Shown: positions 1-11,724, numbered from the stretch's first letter. The stretch is 64,000 nucleotides of DNA from CAWGMT01 sp963823675 (GCA_963823675.1 CAWGMT010000004.1:682001-746000); one strand, 5' to 3'. Notes: generated by a model from the letters alone, not told the origin. Made by a program: numbers and translations.

Positions 1-1
1 C

Positions 2-3000
2 CAGGGGGCGCTGTTCGCGGCATTCGCCGCCTGGACGCGCGACAAGGGGCGGCCGCTGGCCGACCATCTCGTCGCGCTCGGGCACCTCGATGGCCCGCGC
101 CGCGCCGCCGTCGAGGCCATCGCCGGTGTGCACCTTGAGGTCCTGGGCGGCGACTTCCAGAAGAGCCTTGCCGTCCTTGCCGTCGGACGCGCCACTCGCG
201 AAAGTCTCGTGCGCACCGGCGGCCCCGACGTCGAGGCGACGCTCGGGCACGTTCGCTCGGCGCCGGTCTCGACCCACGAAGACGACGACAACGACACCGA
301 CCGCACCGGCACTTATTCCCTAGGCTCGGCGACCTCCGACGGTCAGCGGTTCCGCATCCTGCGGCCTCACGCCCAGGGTGGCCTGGGGGCTGTATTCGTG
401 GCGCTCGATAACGAGCTGAACCGTGAGGTGGCGCTGAAGCAGATCCTCGACCATCATGCCGACAACCCGGTGAGCCGCCAGCGGTTCTTGATTGAGGCCG
501 AGATCACCGGCGGGTTGGAGCACCCCGGCATCGTCCCGGTGCACGGCCTGGGCACCTACGCCGGCGGCCGTCCGTACTACGCGATGCGGCTCATCAAGGG
601 GGATAGCCTCAAGGAGGCGATCAAGCGGTTCCACGACGATGTGACACTGACGAGCGACCCGGCCGGCCGCTCGCTGGCGCTCCGCAAGCTGCTCCGCACG
701 TTCACCGACGTTTGCAACGCCATCGACTATGCCCACAGCCGCGGCGTCCTGCACCGGGACATCAAGCCGGCGAACATCATCGTCGGCAAGCACGGCGAGA
801 CGCTGGTGGTGGACTGGGGCCTGGCCAAGCCGTTGGGCCGGGTCGAGCCGGGCCAGGAGAGCGGCGAGCGCACGCTCGTCCCTTCCTCGGCGAGCGGGTC
901 GGCCGAGACGCTTCCGGGCAGCGCCCTGGGCACGCCCGCCTACATGAGCCCGGAACAAGCGAGCGGCGAACTGGACCGGATGGGATCGCGGTCGGACGTG
1001 TACAGCCTGGGCGCGACGCTCTACTGCCTGCTCACCGGCCGGCCGCCGTTCGAGAGTGCGGATATCGGCGAGGTGCTCGGCAAGGTGCAACGGGGCGAAT
1101 TTGTGCCGCCCCGATCGCTTGACCCCACGATCGACCCGGCGCTCGAGGCAGTCTGCAAAAAGGCGATGGCACTACGGCCGGAGGGCCGGTACGCGACGTG
1201 CAAGGCACTGGCCGACGACGTCGAGCGGTGGATGGCCGACGAGCCCGTGACCGCCTGGCGTGAGCCGTTCACGCGGCGGGCGCGGCGGTGGGCGCGACGG
1301 AACCGCACGGTGGTCACCTCGCTCTCGGCCGCGGTGCTGGTTGCGCTTGCCGGCACCGCCCTTGTGCTCGCCGTGCAGACTCAGGCCAACGGCCGCCTCA
1401 AGCAGGCCAACATTGATTTGGCTGTCGCCAACCGCCTCGTCACGAAGGCGAACGCCGATCTGAAGCTGGCAAGCGCGCGCGAGAAGCAGCGGTTCGACCT
1501 GGCGATGGAGGCGATCAAGCTGTTCCACGGCGAGGTGGGCGATGACCTGGTGCTCAAGGCGGACCAGTTCAAGCCGCTGCGAGACAAGCTGCTGAAGGGC
1601 GCGGCCGAATTCTACGCCAAGCTCGAGAGGCTGCTCGAGGGCCAGCCCGACCGGGCTTCACGCGGCGCGATGGGGAATGCGTACTTCGCGCTCGGCGATC
1701 TGACCGCGAAGATCGGCGACAAGCCGGCGGCACTGGCGGCACACCGCAAGGGACTGGCGGTCCGAAAGGAGTTGGCCTCGGAACCGGCCGCCGACGCCCT
1801 TGCCCGCGGGGACGTGGCCAGCAGCCTGTTCGCGGCCGGAATCCTCCTGATCGAGACGGCCAATCCGGCTGAGGCCCTCGCCCGCTTCGAGGAGGCGCGT
1901 GACCTTCTGGAGGGCCTGCCCCCAAGAGGCCCCGGTTCCGACGGCCGCCGCGCCCTACTTGGTTCGATTTACGGGGGCATCGGGGTCATGCTCGAGAAAA
2001 CGGGGAAGCCGGCCGCGGCGGCGGCGGCCCTGGAGCGGTCGGTCGATACGCTGACACGGCTGGCCGACGACAACCCGGCCGTCACCGAATTCCGAAGCCG
2101 CCTGGTGAGCACCTACAACATCATCGGCAATCTGCAGTCGGGTACCGGCAAGCCAATCGAGGCGCTGAGTTCATTACGGCTGGCGCTGGCGATCGGGCGG
2201 AAGCTGGCCGACGACAACCCCGCTGTCACCCAATTCCAGAACCAACTGGCGGACGCCTACAACAACATCGGCTTCCTGCAAGCGCAGACCGGCAAACCCG
2301 GCGAGGCGCTTCAGTCCTACCGGCGCGCGGTGGCGATCCAACAGAAGCTTGCCCACGACAACCCCGCCGTCACCGACTTTCGAAGCCGCCTGGCGGGCAC
2401 CCACAACAACATAGGCAATCTCCAGTCGGGTGCCGGCAAGCCAGTCGAGGCGCTGGATTCGTACCGGCTGGCGCTGGCGATCTTACAGAAGCTGGCCGAC
2501 GACAACCCCGCCTTCTCCGAATTCCGAAACCGGCTGGCGGACAGCCACACGAACATCGGCTGGCTCTTGGTGCAGAGCGGAAGGGCGGCCGAGGCCGTCG
2601 CTGAGTGCTCGCGGGCAGAGGCGATCCAGACAAGGCTCGTAGAGGACAACCCGTCGGTGCCCGACTACCGGAACCGCCTGGCGAGCTGCCAGACCAATTC
2701 GGCGACCGCCCTGCTCTGCCTCGGGAGGGCCGCCCAAGCGCGCAGCCCTGTGCGAGCGGGCGGTGCGGCTCGAGGAGGCGCTCGTGAAGGACGACCCCGA
2801 GACCGCCGAATACCGCGTGAGGCTGGGGGAGAGCCTGCTCCGGCGCGGCCTGGCTCGCCGGGATCAAGGCGATGCCGGCGGCGCGGCGGCCGATTGGAGG
2901 CGGGCCGACGCGCTGCTGGAGGGGGCCGGGGCGCTGGCGCCGGACTTCACCTTTATCCAAGCTTGCTGCCACGCCTCGCTCTCGTGGGCGGCTGGGCGGC

Positions 3001-3200
3001 CGGGCTCAGGCGTATCGGCCGGCGAGGCCGACGCGGAGGCCGCCAAGGCGCTGGCCCTGCTCCGGCGTGCAGCAGAAACGGGCTTCCGCAACCTCGCCAC
3101 CTACCGCAACGAGATCGCCCTCGACCCACTCCGCGGCCGGCCCGACTTCCGGCTGATGATGACGGACCTGGCCATGCCGGCGGAGCCATTCGCGCAGTGA
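2..3200 (+). CDS. Ser/Thr protein kinase with C-terminal TPR repeats (5' end outside window, one frameshift)
   Basis: This is a PknB-type kinase. The reading frame is open from base 2 and its N-terminal region matches the intact kinase at 15134-18838, so the start codon lies before the window. The kinase domain shows a glycine loop (QGGLGAVFVAL), the ATP lysine in EVALKQI, the catalytic loop HRDIKPANIIV near 750-785, DWG in place of DFG, and GTPAYMSPEQ. A single transmembrane helix follows near 1315-1375, then about nine TPR-like units (DNPAVT…NNIG) that probably bind partners outside the membrane. Near base 2744 there is one extra base: the first frame degrades, while another frame continues with RLEEALVKDDPE and ends in DPLRGRPDFRLMMTDLAMP, which is the normal family C-terminus. 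The lesion is either a sequencing error or recent inactivation. Confidence 0.85.
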
Positions 3201-3362
3201 CACTCGAGGGCGTTGGTCCGGGATCGCAGCCGACCGGTTCCGATAAGGAGCCGCCGAACGGGTCGCCAGCAGGCAAGCCGCGACCGTTGCATCCCCACTG
3301 ACCGGCCGCTACACTCCGGTCAGTCGCAGCCAGATTTGCATGTCAAAACGGAGGTCCGTGGC

Positions 3363-3605
3363 ATGAGCATCGAGACGGCGCGTGGCTTCTTCCTTTGGTG
3401 CGCAGTCATCAACTACGCAATACTCTTGCTCTGGGTTGTGCCCCTCTTGTTCTGGCGGGACGGCGTTTACCGTCTGTGGGGCCGGTGGTTCAGACTCTCG
3501 CCGGAGCAGTTTGACATGGTCAACATAAGCGGGATCTCGCTCTACAAGCTCGGCATCATCCTGTTCAACCTCGTCCCTTGCATCGCACTCTATATCGTCG
3601 GATGA
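3363..3605 (+). CDS. DUF6868 family small membrane protein
   Basis: An 80-residue protein starting MSIETARGFFLWC. The ATG at 3363 has a good Shine-Dalgarno sequence (GGAGG) about 9 bases upstream, which fixes the start in preference to longer upstream options. Two hydrophobic segments are visible, one near residues 8-32 (FFLWCAVINYAILLLWVVPL) and one near 58-79 (LYKLGIILFNLVPCIALYIV), joined by a basic/aromatic loop (YRLWGRWFRLS). I recognise it as DUF6868, a family of unknown function common in planctomycetes and proteobacteria. It stands alone between the kinase and the transposon. Confidence 0.8.
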   Translation: MSIETARGFFLWCAVINYAILLLWVVPLLFWRDGVYRLWGRWFRLSPEQFDMVNISGISLYKLGIILFNLVPCIALYIVG

Positions 3606-3953
3606 TGCGCGACCGTTTGCAAGCGTGGGGGGGATGGAGCAACCGAATACCGATCGCCCGCACTCCCAAGGCGGAGTTCGCCCCACATTTCAATCCAGGG
3701 GCCGGACACCAAAGGTAAGAACTGCAACTGCGAAGGGACATGCAATGCAACGCCAGATCGGTCCCACTCTTTTGACTTCGCATCTTGGCGGTGAATCCCT
3801 GCGCGGTTTGCAGGATGAAGCGCCCGCCCTCGGCGATTTCAGGGCAAAATCCGCGGAACCCGCCGACGGCCCAGCGATCCGCGGAGATCGGATCGAGCCC
3901 GGAAGCGTTGGAAGCCGACTCGATTCCGCAGACGCGCACCGAGACGTGCAGCC
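3606..3953. other. Non-coding spacer left of the transposon
   Basis: No credible gene here. The stretch holds one copy of a 127-base dispersed repeat (3797-3923) and ends at the target site duplication of the Tn3-type element. The short open frames on both strands have no start signals and no recognisable family. Confidence 0.5.
3797..3923 (+). repeat. Dispersed 127-bp repeat, copy 1
   Basis: The segment runs from CCCTGCGCGG to GAAGCCGACTCGA and recurs with substitutions but at the same length at 23359-23485. Both copies are preceded at some distance by the phrase CTTGGCGGTGAAT. It lies outside any gene in both places and shows no open frame shared by the copies. Confidence 0.75.
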
Positions 3954-3958
3954 CACAA

Positions 3959-3996
3959 GGCCCAAACCCAACATTCGTGTCACCAGGGGCAAAGTA
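3959..3996 (+). repeat. Left terminal inverted repeat of the Tn3-family transposon
   Basis: 38 bases identical, as reverse complement, to 11687-11724. Identity stops exactly at base 38 inward (G against A) and at the duplication outward. The adjoining outer 5 bases are CACAA (3954-3958). Confidence 0.95.
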
Positions 3997-4001
3997 GACG
4001 G

Positions 4002-6974
4002 CTATGCTGCGAGCGCCTCGGTCGGGTCGATCGGCAGACGGGCGTGCATGTCGAGGTGGAAGATCCCGTACGGATTGACGTGGCTGTAGATCAATGGCGT
4101 GAGCGCCCGGAGATCTTCCGTCGTCAGGCGGCCTGACCAGGACGGTTCGGAGAGCACACGCTGGATCATCAGCGTGTTGATATAGACCATGCTGATCTGC
4201 AGCAGGTGGAGCGCCAGCATGCTCACCTCCTGGTCTTCCTGTCGGTTGCTCGCCAACTCCCCGCCCTTGCCGAAGAGGATGAACGCGTTGGCGCTGTTCC
4301 AGTTCTCCACCACATTGAGCCCTTCCTGGATCTCGCGGCGCAGGGCCTCCGATTGCAAGTAACGGCACAGGAAGGTCGTCTTGAGCGCCTTGCCCAGCTC
4401 GGCCAGGGCCTTGTACGTCGGATGCTGCAGGCTGTTGCGGGTGAACCGCCGCAAGATCGCCTCGGTCTCCGCCGTCCCAAGTCGCAGGGCGGTCGCGTAC
4501 TTGACCATCGAGTCATACTGCTGGCGGATCAGGTTCCAGTTGATCGGGCGCGATAGGACGGGCTGCAAGCGGGGGAACTCATCGGGCTTGCCGGCCTCTA
4601 CACGGTAGAGCTTCTGCTTGTGGATCGCCTTGAGGCGAGGCAGAAGTTGAAAGCCCAGCAACCGGCAGAAGGCAAAGGCCACCTCGCTCTGACCGTGGCT
4701 GTCCACGTACTGCCGGTCCACGGCCATCTCGGTGCAGTGGCGCAGCACCCCCTCGATCATCGCGGCCACCTCGGAGGAGGAACACGTCTTGAGCTGCGAG
4801 TAGATGCAGCACGCCTTGCGCTCGACGTGCCATTAGATCATCACGCCCCGGCCGCCGTAGCGGACGTGCCACTCAGTCAAGAGGTTCTGGTCCCAGGCAC
4901 CGAACTTCTTGGAGTCGGAGGCGCAGGCTGTGGTGCCCTCGCCCCAGATCTGGGGCAGACGCACGTGGAAGATTGCGTTGACGACCTGAGTGATGGCGTG
5001 CCGCAGTTGATCCTTGGTGATGAACCGTCGCCGGACATAGAGGAGATCCTTGTGGGTGGCGCCGTGTTCGCCGACGGCCATCCGTTTGAGGCCGGTGTTG
5101 GTCCCCAGGCCGTACAGGCAGAGCAACAGCCGCTGTTGCAGGGTGGCCCGATCCATGCTTTCGAAGGCAGTCGCACTGCGGAAGGCGTCGCTGAATAGGA
5201 CGCGCAAGTCGGTTTCCTTGAGCATGTCCAACAGGCTGGTCATGGGCCATCGAGCCGTCAGGTCCGCCTTGAGGGCAAGGAGATTCTCCGGCTCGGGCTG
5301 GGGATCGAGGGGCGACAATGAAATTCGGCCGCCGGCTTTGGACAGAATCTGCACCTGGGGGTTCTGCGGTACAGTGCGGTTGAAGGCCGCCAGGGCCTCG
5401 GCCATCTCCCGCCGCACCTGGGCGACGAACGCGTCGGCGTCATTCGTGAGTCGCAACGCGGCATAGTAGTCATCCCGCTTCTCGTCGAAGTCTGCGGGCA
5501 GATCCTCATCGGGATTGCGGTAGCGGTTCGCGCCCCGGACCCAGACTTCCTTGCAGCGGAGTCGCTCGCGGAGGGCCTGCAGCGTGCAAATCTCGTAAGA
5601 GATGCGGTTGACGCGCGCGTTGCCGTCCTTGTCGCGCTCCAGAACGGCTTCCTGCCAGGAGTCGCGTACCACACCCTCCAGAGGAACCTTCTCGTCGGCC
5701 GGGTAACAGAGCACCTTGCTGTCGGCATACTTCTTCACCAGCGCCAAAGCACGGAGGACCGGTTGGTGCCTCGTGTTGTTGGAGCGAAACTCCAGAGAAT
5801 CCAGCAGGCGCGGTACCATGCGGCGGTAGTGGGAGCGGTACGAATTGCGCACGATCATCTGCACCTGCTTGCGGTAGGCCGGGCCGGTGGCCTGCCATTC
5901 CTTCACGAGGTCACGCAGCGTCGGCTCGTTGACGACCGGATAGACGACATCCTTGACGATGCCATCGGGCTGGGCGAGCGTGGCTTCGGCCAACTGAAAC
6001 AACAGGCCGTTCTTGCCGGCCACCCGCTTCAGGTCCTCAAGCAGTTCGCGTTCGACCCGCCGTTCGGCCCGAGCACCGATGCGATGGACGGTGTTCAGAA
6101 GCAGGTCCACCAGCGTGTCTGTGAGTTCGCGCTCACGGAGGTGACCGAAGACGGCCAGCAGCGTTAACCGCAATGGCGTCGCGTGACGCCGCAGTTCATA
6201 GGGTGCTTCGACGGCCAGCCGTTGCCGGTAGCTCTGGAGGACTTGGGGCGAGATGTCCTCGAACAGCTTGGGCGGCAGGCCGAGGGTCCGAATCCGGTCC
6301 AGCTTGGCGACCTCTTCCAGGAGGCTTTTCAGGCCAGGAGGGCCGGAGTCGGCAAGGAGTTCGATGATCGCGGCCCGGCCAGACTCCGGGTCGGGGTGAG
6401 TTCCGCTGGTCGAAGGAGGATCGGGGATCAGCAACGCTTCCAGTCGCTCGCGAGTTTGCGGTGACAGTCGCTTCAGGGTAGCGGCGCAGAAGCGTTTCTC
6501 GAACGCATGCAGGGCCGATCGCACCAGGCGGTCGATCCGCTCCGGTGTGGGAGGTTCCAGGCGCAAAGCTCGGCAGCGATCCCGGATCTTCTCGTGAAGG
6601 TGGTCGAGGTGTTGATCGTCAGGGAGAACCTGTTCGTCCAGCCAGGCAACGAGGGCCTCACTATCCTCGACAGTCGCCTCGCGGAATCCGAGGAACTCCC
6701 GGATCTGGGCCCGGTGATACTTGATGGCGCACCCATCCCAGTCATAGTGAGCCCATTCCAGGGGCGCGATGTCGAGCTGGCGGGCGATGTACCCAACGAC
6801 AGTACCGGGGACATCCTGACGCTGCCGGGGAAAACGCCCCTCGTGCTGGAAGAACTTCAGCAAGACGGCAAACCCCAGGCGCGTCGCCCCGCTCTTGTTG
6901 GCGAGCAACCGCTTCTCGCCGGGCAACAGGGTCCAGTGCTCGAGAAGCTCGTCGGCATTCCAGTCGTGCTTCAC
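4002..6974 (-). pseudogene. tnpA: Tn3-family transposase TnpA interrupted by one in-frame stop
   Basis: A DDE transposase of about 990 codons, normal for Tn3. The N-terminus starts MKHDWNADELLEHWTLLPGE and is a DUF4158-type DNA-binding region; the C-terminal half is the DDE_Tnp_Tn3 domain. The catalytic triad is visible: Asp in CASDSKKF (about 687), Asp in QYVDSHGQSE (about 758) and Glu in LNVVENWNSAN (about 890). Codon 714 is TAA (4833-4835) between GGRGVMI and WHVERKA; family members have Tyr there, so one base change (TAC/TAT to TAA) splits the gene between the first and second catalytic Asp. The frame is otherwise intact on both sides. The element is probably immobile on its own unless the stop is a sequence error. 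Confidence 0.93.
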
Positions 6975-7015
6975 GCCGCATCCGCCTGTCTGGGGCGGAA
7001 CACCTGGTATTCGTC

Positions 7016-7036
7016 ACCGCTCAGCGACAAAGCGGT
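7016..7036. promoter_or_regulatory. Candidate recombination core or operator between tnpA and the recombinase
   Basis: The 70-base gap between the divergent transposase and recombinase genes holds an interrupted palindrome: ACCGCT, a 9-base spacer, then AGCGGT. In Tn3-family elements the resolution site and the shared promoters lie in exactly this gap. The arms are short, so this is only a candidate. Confidence 0.3.
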
Positions 7037-7044
7037 TGCTCAAA

Positions 7045-7850
7045 ATGGCGCGACAGTCTATCATTTCGCAGAATCGGGGAAAGGCGAAGTTTCCCTGGCC
7101 GTCGGAGGGCAGTCGCGTGGCCAAGAACGGAGAAAAGCGGCCCGATTTCGTCGCGCCGAGCGAAAGAGCGAAATCGCACGTCGTCGGCCAGATCGTCCGC
7201 CTGGCCCGCAAGGAGCGGCTCGAATACGCCGACTTCCTCTATGTGTGTCAGCAGGCCCGACGGAAGCTCGGCCTGCGCAAGCCCAAGAGGGAACGCAAGC
7301 TCCCCCAGCTCTTGCCCGAGGCCGACCTCCAGCGCTTCTTCCGGGTCCTCCAGGAGTGTGGTGACCTGCAGCACGAGATCATGCTCAAGCTGCTCTTCTA
7401 CACGGCCGTGCGCGTCAGCGAGCTGGTTCGCATCCGGGTCGAGGACGTGGACACCCAGCAGTGCAAGATCTTCATCAACCGGGGCAAGGGGAGCAAGGAC
7501 CGCTACATCCTGTTCCCCAGGAGCTTCCGCCTCGTCCTCCGCAGCCACTTGAAGGCCAACCCCAAGAATCGCTACCTGTTCGAGTCGCAGCGGTGCACGC
7601 CCTTTACCCGCGCCGCGTGCAACAGATCGTGCAGGGGTATCGCGACCGGGCGGGCATCGCCCAGCATGTCCATCCCCACCTCTTCCGGCACCAGATGCTG
7701 ACCTTCCTGACCGCGCAGGGTCTAACCGATGCCCAGATCCAGTTGATCTCGGGCCATGAGAGCAAGAGGAGCCTGGAGGTCTACCAGCATCTCTCCCTGG
7801 AGACGGTCGAGGAGGCGTACCAGGAGGTGATGAAGTCCGTGGGCGTCTGA
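7045..7850 (+). pseudogene. Tyrosine recombinase (TnpI/Xer-like), frameshifted
   Basis: A phage-integrase-family recombinase of about 268 residues. All catalytic positions can be read: Arg in YTAVRVSELVRI, HxxR in HPHLFRHQ, His in SGHESKRS, and the nucleophile Tyr in LEVYQHLS. One base is missing near 7607 (TTTACCCGCGCC, expected TTTACCCCGCGCC), so PFT-PRRVQQIVQ is split across two frames. The start is taken at ATG 7045; a GTG near 7117 (VAKNGEKRPDF) is an alternative. It lies divergent from tnpA and probably resolves cointegrates, the role that serine resolvases have in other Tn3 elements. The break may be a sequencing error in a C run. Confidence 0.88.
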
Positions 7851-7947
7851 GGTGATTCGCCCACGGCTGGCTCGCTTCCCCGTCCTGCCGCAGGAGGAGC
7901 CCGACCCCAAAGACTGAACCCGTCCCTCGTTTCAGGGAGAAGATCCA

Positions 7948-10900
7948 ATGCTTTGCCTGAGCCATCGCCGTCGATGCGGCCCGATCCTGATCGGCCTGGG
8001 CCTGATCGGCCTGAGCCTCGAACCCGCCGTTACGGCCCAGACGCCCCCGGACACGAAGACGAAGGCCGCTCCGCGGCCCACGCTTTCCACCGAGCAGGAG
8101 AAGCAGATTCAGAACTGGCAAAAATCGATCGCCGAGTTGAAGAGCCAGGGTCAGTTCACCGACGCGGTCGGGCCGGCCCGCCAGGTCCAGGCCCTCTGCG
8201 AGCGGGTGCTGGGCGTCGACCACTGGCGGTCGGCCGATGCCCGCCGCGGCATCGCCGACCTGGACTTGCTGGCTCGCCTGCCGGAGCAGGGCCGCAAGGC
8301 GATCCAGTCGGTCCTTGCTCTGAACGAGCAGAGGGAAGACTCCAATCGGAATGGTCGCTATGCTGAGGCGGAGCGCGTGGGTCGGGAGCTCCTGGCAATC
8401 GACATTCGGTGGCTGGGCGAGGCCCACCCCGACACCGCCGCAAGCTACAACAACCTGGCCGTCGCCCTCTGGTCCCAGGGGAAGTACGCCGAGGCCGAGG
8501 CGATGCACCGCCAGGCCCTGGCGATCCGGCTCAAGGCCCTGGGCGAGGCCCACCCCCACACCGCCCACAGCTACAACAACCTGGGCGTCGCCCTCTGGTA
8601 CCAGGGAAAGTACGCCGAGGCCGAGGCGATGCACCGCAAGGCCCTGGCGATCCGGATCAAGGCCCTGGGCGAGGACCACCCCGACACCGCCGCAAGCTAC
8701 AACAACCTGGCCGCGACCCTCAGGGACCAGGGGAAGTACGCCGAGGCCGAGGCGATGCACCGCCAGGCCCTGGCGATCCGGCTCAAGGCCCTGGGCGAGG
8801 ACCACCCCGACACCGCCACCAGCTACAACAACCTGGCCGTCGACCCTCAGGGACCAGGGGAAGTACGCCGAGGCCGAGGCGATGCACCGCCAGGCCCTGG
8901 CGATCCGGCTCAAGGCCCTGGGCGAGGACCACCCCCACACCGCCACCAGCTACAACAACCTGGCCGCGACCCTTGGTCCCAGGGGAAGTACGCCGAGGCC
9001 GAGGCGATGCACCGCCAGGCCCTGGCGATCCGCCTCAAGGCCCTGGGCGAGGACCACCCCGACACCGCCACAAGCTACAACAACCTGGCCACGACCCTCT
9101 GGTCCCAGGGGAAGTACGCCGAGGCCGAGGCGATGCACCGCCAGGCCCTGGCGATCAAGCTCAAGGCCCTGGGCGAGGACCACCCCGACACCGCCGCCAG
9201 CTACAACAACCTGGCCTCGCCCTCGACGCCCAGGGGAAGCACGCCGAGGCCGAGGCGATGCACCGCCGCGCCCTGGCGATCTGGCTCAAGGCCCTGGGCG
9301 AGGCCCACCCCGACACCGCCACAAGCTACAACAACCTGGCCGACGCCCTCAGGGACCAGGGGAAGCACGCCGAGGCCGAGGCGATGCACCGCCACGCCCT
9401 GGCGATCTGGCTCGAAGGCCCTGGGCGAGGACCACCCCGACACCGCCCGCAGCTACAACAACCTGGCCATCACCCTCAGGGACCAGGGGAAGTACGCCGA
9501 GGCCGAGGCGATGCACCGCCAGGCCCTGGCGATCCGGATCGAGGCCCTGGGCGAGGCCCACCCCGACACTGCCCAAAGCTACTTCAATCTGGCCGTAACC
9601 ATCGAGGCCCAGAACCGGCCCGACGAGGCCCTGCGGACCTGGACGGCAGCCGCGCCAGAGTTTCGAGCGGGCCAGGCTCCTGGGCCGCCGGGGCCTGGAG
9701 TCGGCCCTTGCGGCCGATGAATCTCCACTGCCCGCCCTCGCCCTGGCCCTGGCCCGCGCCGGCCAGACCCGCGCCGGCTGGGTTCGCTGGGAGGATGGGC
9801 TGGCCCGCGGCGTCCTCGACGAACTGGCCGGCCGGGCCCTGCGTCCCCTGACCGCACAGGAGCGAGCCCGCGACGACGAGCTGCTGGGGCAGCCTCCACG
9901 CCCTCGACGAGCAGATCGGCCGGCTCGTCTCCCGGCCCAGGCGTTCCCAGGCCGACGATCAGCAGCTCGAATCGCTCCGCCGGCAGCAGAGCGAGGTGGA
10001 GGGCCGATACCTGGCCCTTCAGAACGAGCTGGACGCGAAGTACAAGGAGTTCGCCGGCCGGCCATCGGGTCTGGAAGTGGTCCAGGCGGCCATTCCCGAG
10101 GACGCCGCACTCGTCGGCTGGGTCGATACGGATCGGCACCACGGTGCCTGCCTCGTCCGCCGGACCGGCGACCCGGTCTGGGTCAGAATCCCGGGCACGG
10201 GGGCGGATGGGGCCTGGACGAAGGACGACGACCAACGGCCCGGCGACTTGCGCGAGGCACTCCGCAAGCGGGCCACGGCCAGCGCGGCCGATCTGGCGGC
10301 GGTGGGCCGCCAGCGGATCGGCCCATTGAGGCGGCACCTGGAGGGCGTCCATCGGCTGATCGTCTTGCCGTCCCCGGCTCTGGCCGGCGTGCCGGTCGAG
10401 GTGTTGCTGGCGGCGGAGCCCGGTCCCGAGCTGGTGGTCAGCTACGCACCCTCCGCCTCCCTGGTCGCCCGGCTGGCCCGGCCGAGCGACCAGGGGCAGG
10501 AGCCGCCTTCGCTGCTGGCTGTCGGCGACCCGGCCTATCCACCGCCCGAGGCCGAAGGCCCCGCGCCCACACCCCCGGCCGCGGGGATCGCCGTGCTGCG
10601 GGTCGAGCCCAACGGGCTGGCCGACCTTTACGGCATCCGGCTTGGCGACGTCTTGCTCGAGTACGACGGCACCAAGCTCGCCAGGGCTGATGACCTCAAG
10701 GAGGTCCCGGCCGAGGCCGGGGCGAAGCGGATCCCGGTGAAGCTCTGGCGCGACGGCGAATCGCGCACGATCGAGGTCGGAGCCGGCAAGCTGCGCATCC
10801 AGATCGACCCGACGCGGAAGCCGGCCGAGGTGGTCGTGGCACTCCGGACCGCCGCGGACGTGATGAAGCCGCTCACCCGGGGCGAATTCCTGGCGAGGTT

Positions 10901-11639
10901 GCCCGGGACGCGGAGGGAGGTCGAAGCGATCGCCTCGTTATTCCCCTCGGACCGAGCGCGGACGCTGCTGGGCGACCAGGCGACCGAGTCGGCCGTGGCC
11001 AACCTGGCCGCACGCGGGGAGCTGAAGACCTATCGCTACCTCCATTTCGCGACCCACGGCCGGGCCGATGAGACGATCGCCTACAACTCGGCCTTGCTGC
11101 TGGCACCCGACCCCGACCGATCGGCCAACCCGGCCGCCCTCGAAACCGACGGCCGGATCACGGCGCAGCAGATCGTCAACACCTGGGTGCTCGATGCCGA
11201 CCTGGTGGTCCTCTCCGGCTGCGAGACCGCGTTGGGCCGGGCCACGGCGAGCGAGGGCTACCTGGGCTTCACCCAGGCCCTCTTCGCCCGCGGGGCCCGG
11301 AGCGTCGTGTTGAGCCTCTGGGCGGTGGACGACCGGGCGACGTCCCTGCTGATGGCGCGGTTCTACGCCAACCTGCTGGGCCGGCGCCCCGAGCTGAAGA
11401 AGCCCATGCCCAAGTCCAAGGCCCTGCACGAGGCCAAGACCTGGCTGCGCGACCTGAGGCGGGCGGAGGCGCTGGCGGTGACGGCCAAGCTATCCGGTAG
11501 CGTCGATCGGGGCAAAGCCGCCAAAGGCCGCCTGCCGGCCACAGTCTCCGCCGTGCTCCCCGCCGGCAGTGACAACGACCGGCTCTATAGCCACCCCAAC
11601 TACTGGGCGGCGTTCATCCTGGTCGGCGACCCGGGCTGA
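7948..11639 (+). CDS. TPR-CHAT protein with a PDZ domain inside the CHAT region (transposon cargo, several frameshifts)
   Basis: A secreted or anchored protein of about 1230 residues. A hydrophobic signal (PILIGLGLIGLSL…VTAQ) is followed by ten 42-residue tetratricopeptide repeats (SYNNLA…QGKYAEAEAMHRQALAI) at about 8410-9590, a linker, then a CHAT (caspase-HetF) domain to the end. CHAT catalytic residues are visible: His in YLHFATHGRAD and Cys in VVLSGCETALG. A PDZ-like segment (GIAVLRVEPNGLADLYGIRLG) sits inside the CHAT domain at about 10580-10790. The protein is spread over three frames, with switches near 8847, 8988, 9217, 9417, 9655 and 9893; each continuation is clean, so indel errors in the repeat are likely. 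CHAT domains are cysteine peptidases of the caspase clan. The SD region before ATG 7948 is GGGAGAAG. Confidence 0.85.
8407..9590 (+). repeat. Ten tandem 126-bp TPR-coding repeats
   Basis: The 42-residue TPR unit is encoded by nearly identical 126-base units; the SYNNLA codons recur at about 8449, 8569, 8695, 8821, 8948, 9073, 9199, 9325, 9451 and 9577. The DNA similarity between units is high enough for slippage, unequal exchange and assembly error, which fits the four frame switches inside this block. Confidence 0.85.
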
Positions 11640-11686
11640 TCCGATCACGACAGCAAAGCGGTTGAGTCCCTCCGCTCGTGGCACGT

Positions 11687-11724
11687 TACTTTGCCCCTGG
11701 TGACACGAATGTTGGGTTTGGGCC
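11687..11724 (-). repeat. Right terminal inverted repeat of the Tn3-family transposon
   Basis: Exact reverse complement of 3959-3996 over 38 bases. It is followed directly by the second copy of the target duplication, CACAA (11725-11729). It lies 47 bases after the stop codon of the TPR-CHAT cargo gene. Confidence 0.95.

Larger units (their letters stand above)
3959..11724. mobile_element. Complete Tn3-family transposon carrying a TPR-CHAT cargo gene
   Basis: The element is bounded by 38-bp perfect inverted repeats (3959-3996 and 11687-11724, outer end GGCCCAAACC). It is flanked by a 5-bp direct duplication, CACAA, at 3954-3958 and 11725-11729. A 38-bp terminal repeat and 5-bp target duplication are the hallmarks of the Tn3 family. 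Inside are a Tn3-type transposase whose stop codon lies 5 bases from the left repeat, a divergent tyrosine recombinase in the position of a resolvase (as TnpI in Tn4430-like elements), and one passenger gene of about 3.7 kb (TPR-CHAT). Total length is 7766 bp. The intact repeats and duplication suggest a fairly recent insertion, although both mobility genes are broken as sequenced. Confidence 0.93.

Noticed and set aside
7021..8946. Long minus-strand open frame across the recombinase and TPR repeats
   Set aside because: It is antisense to clear genes, has no family features and mirrors the TPR repeats; high GC keeps such frames open.
7028..11662. CAAAGCGGTTG occurring near both the recombinase start and the right transposon end
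   Set aside because: Eleven bases only, and no extension or symmetry; probably chance.
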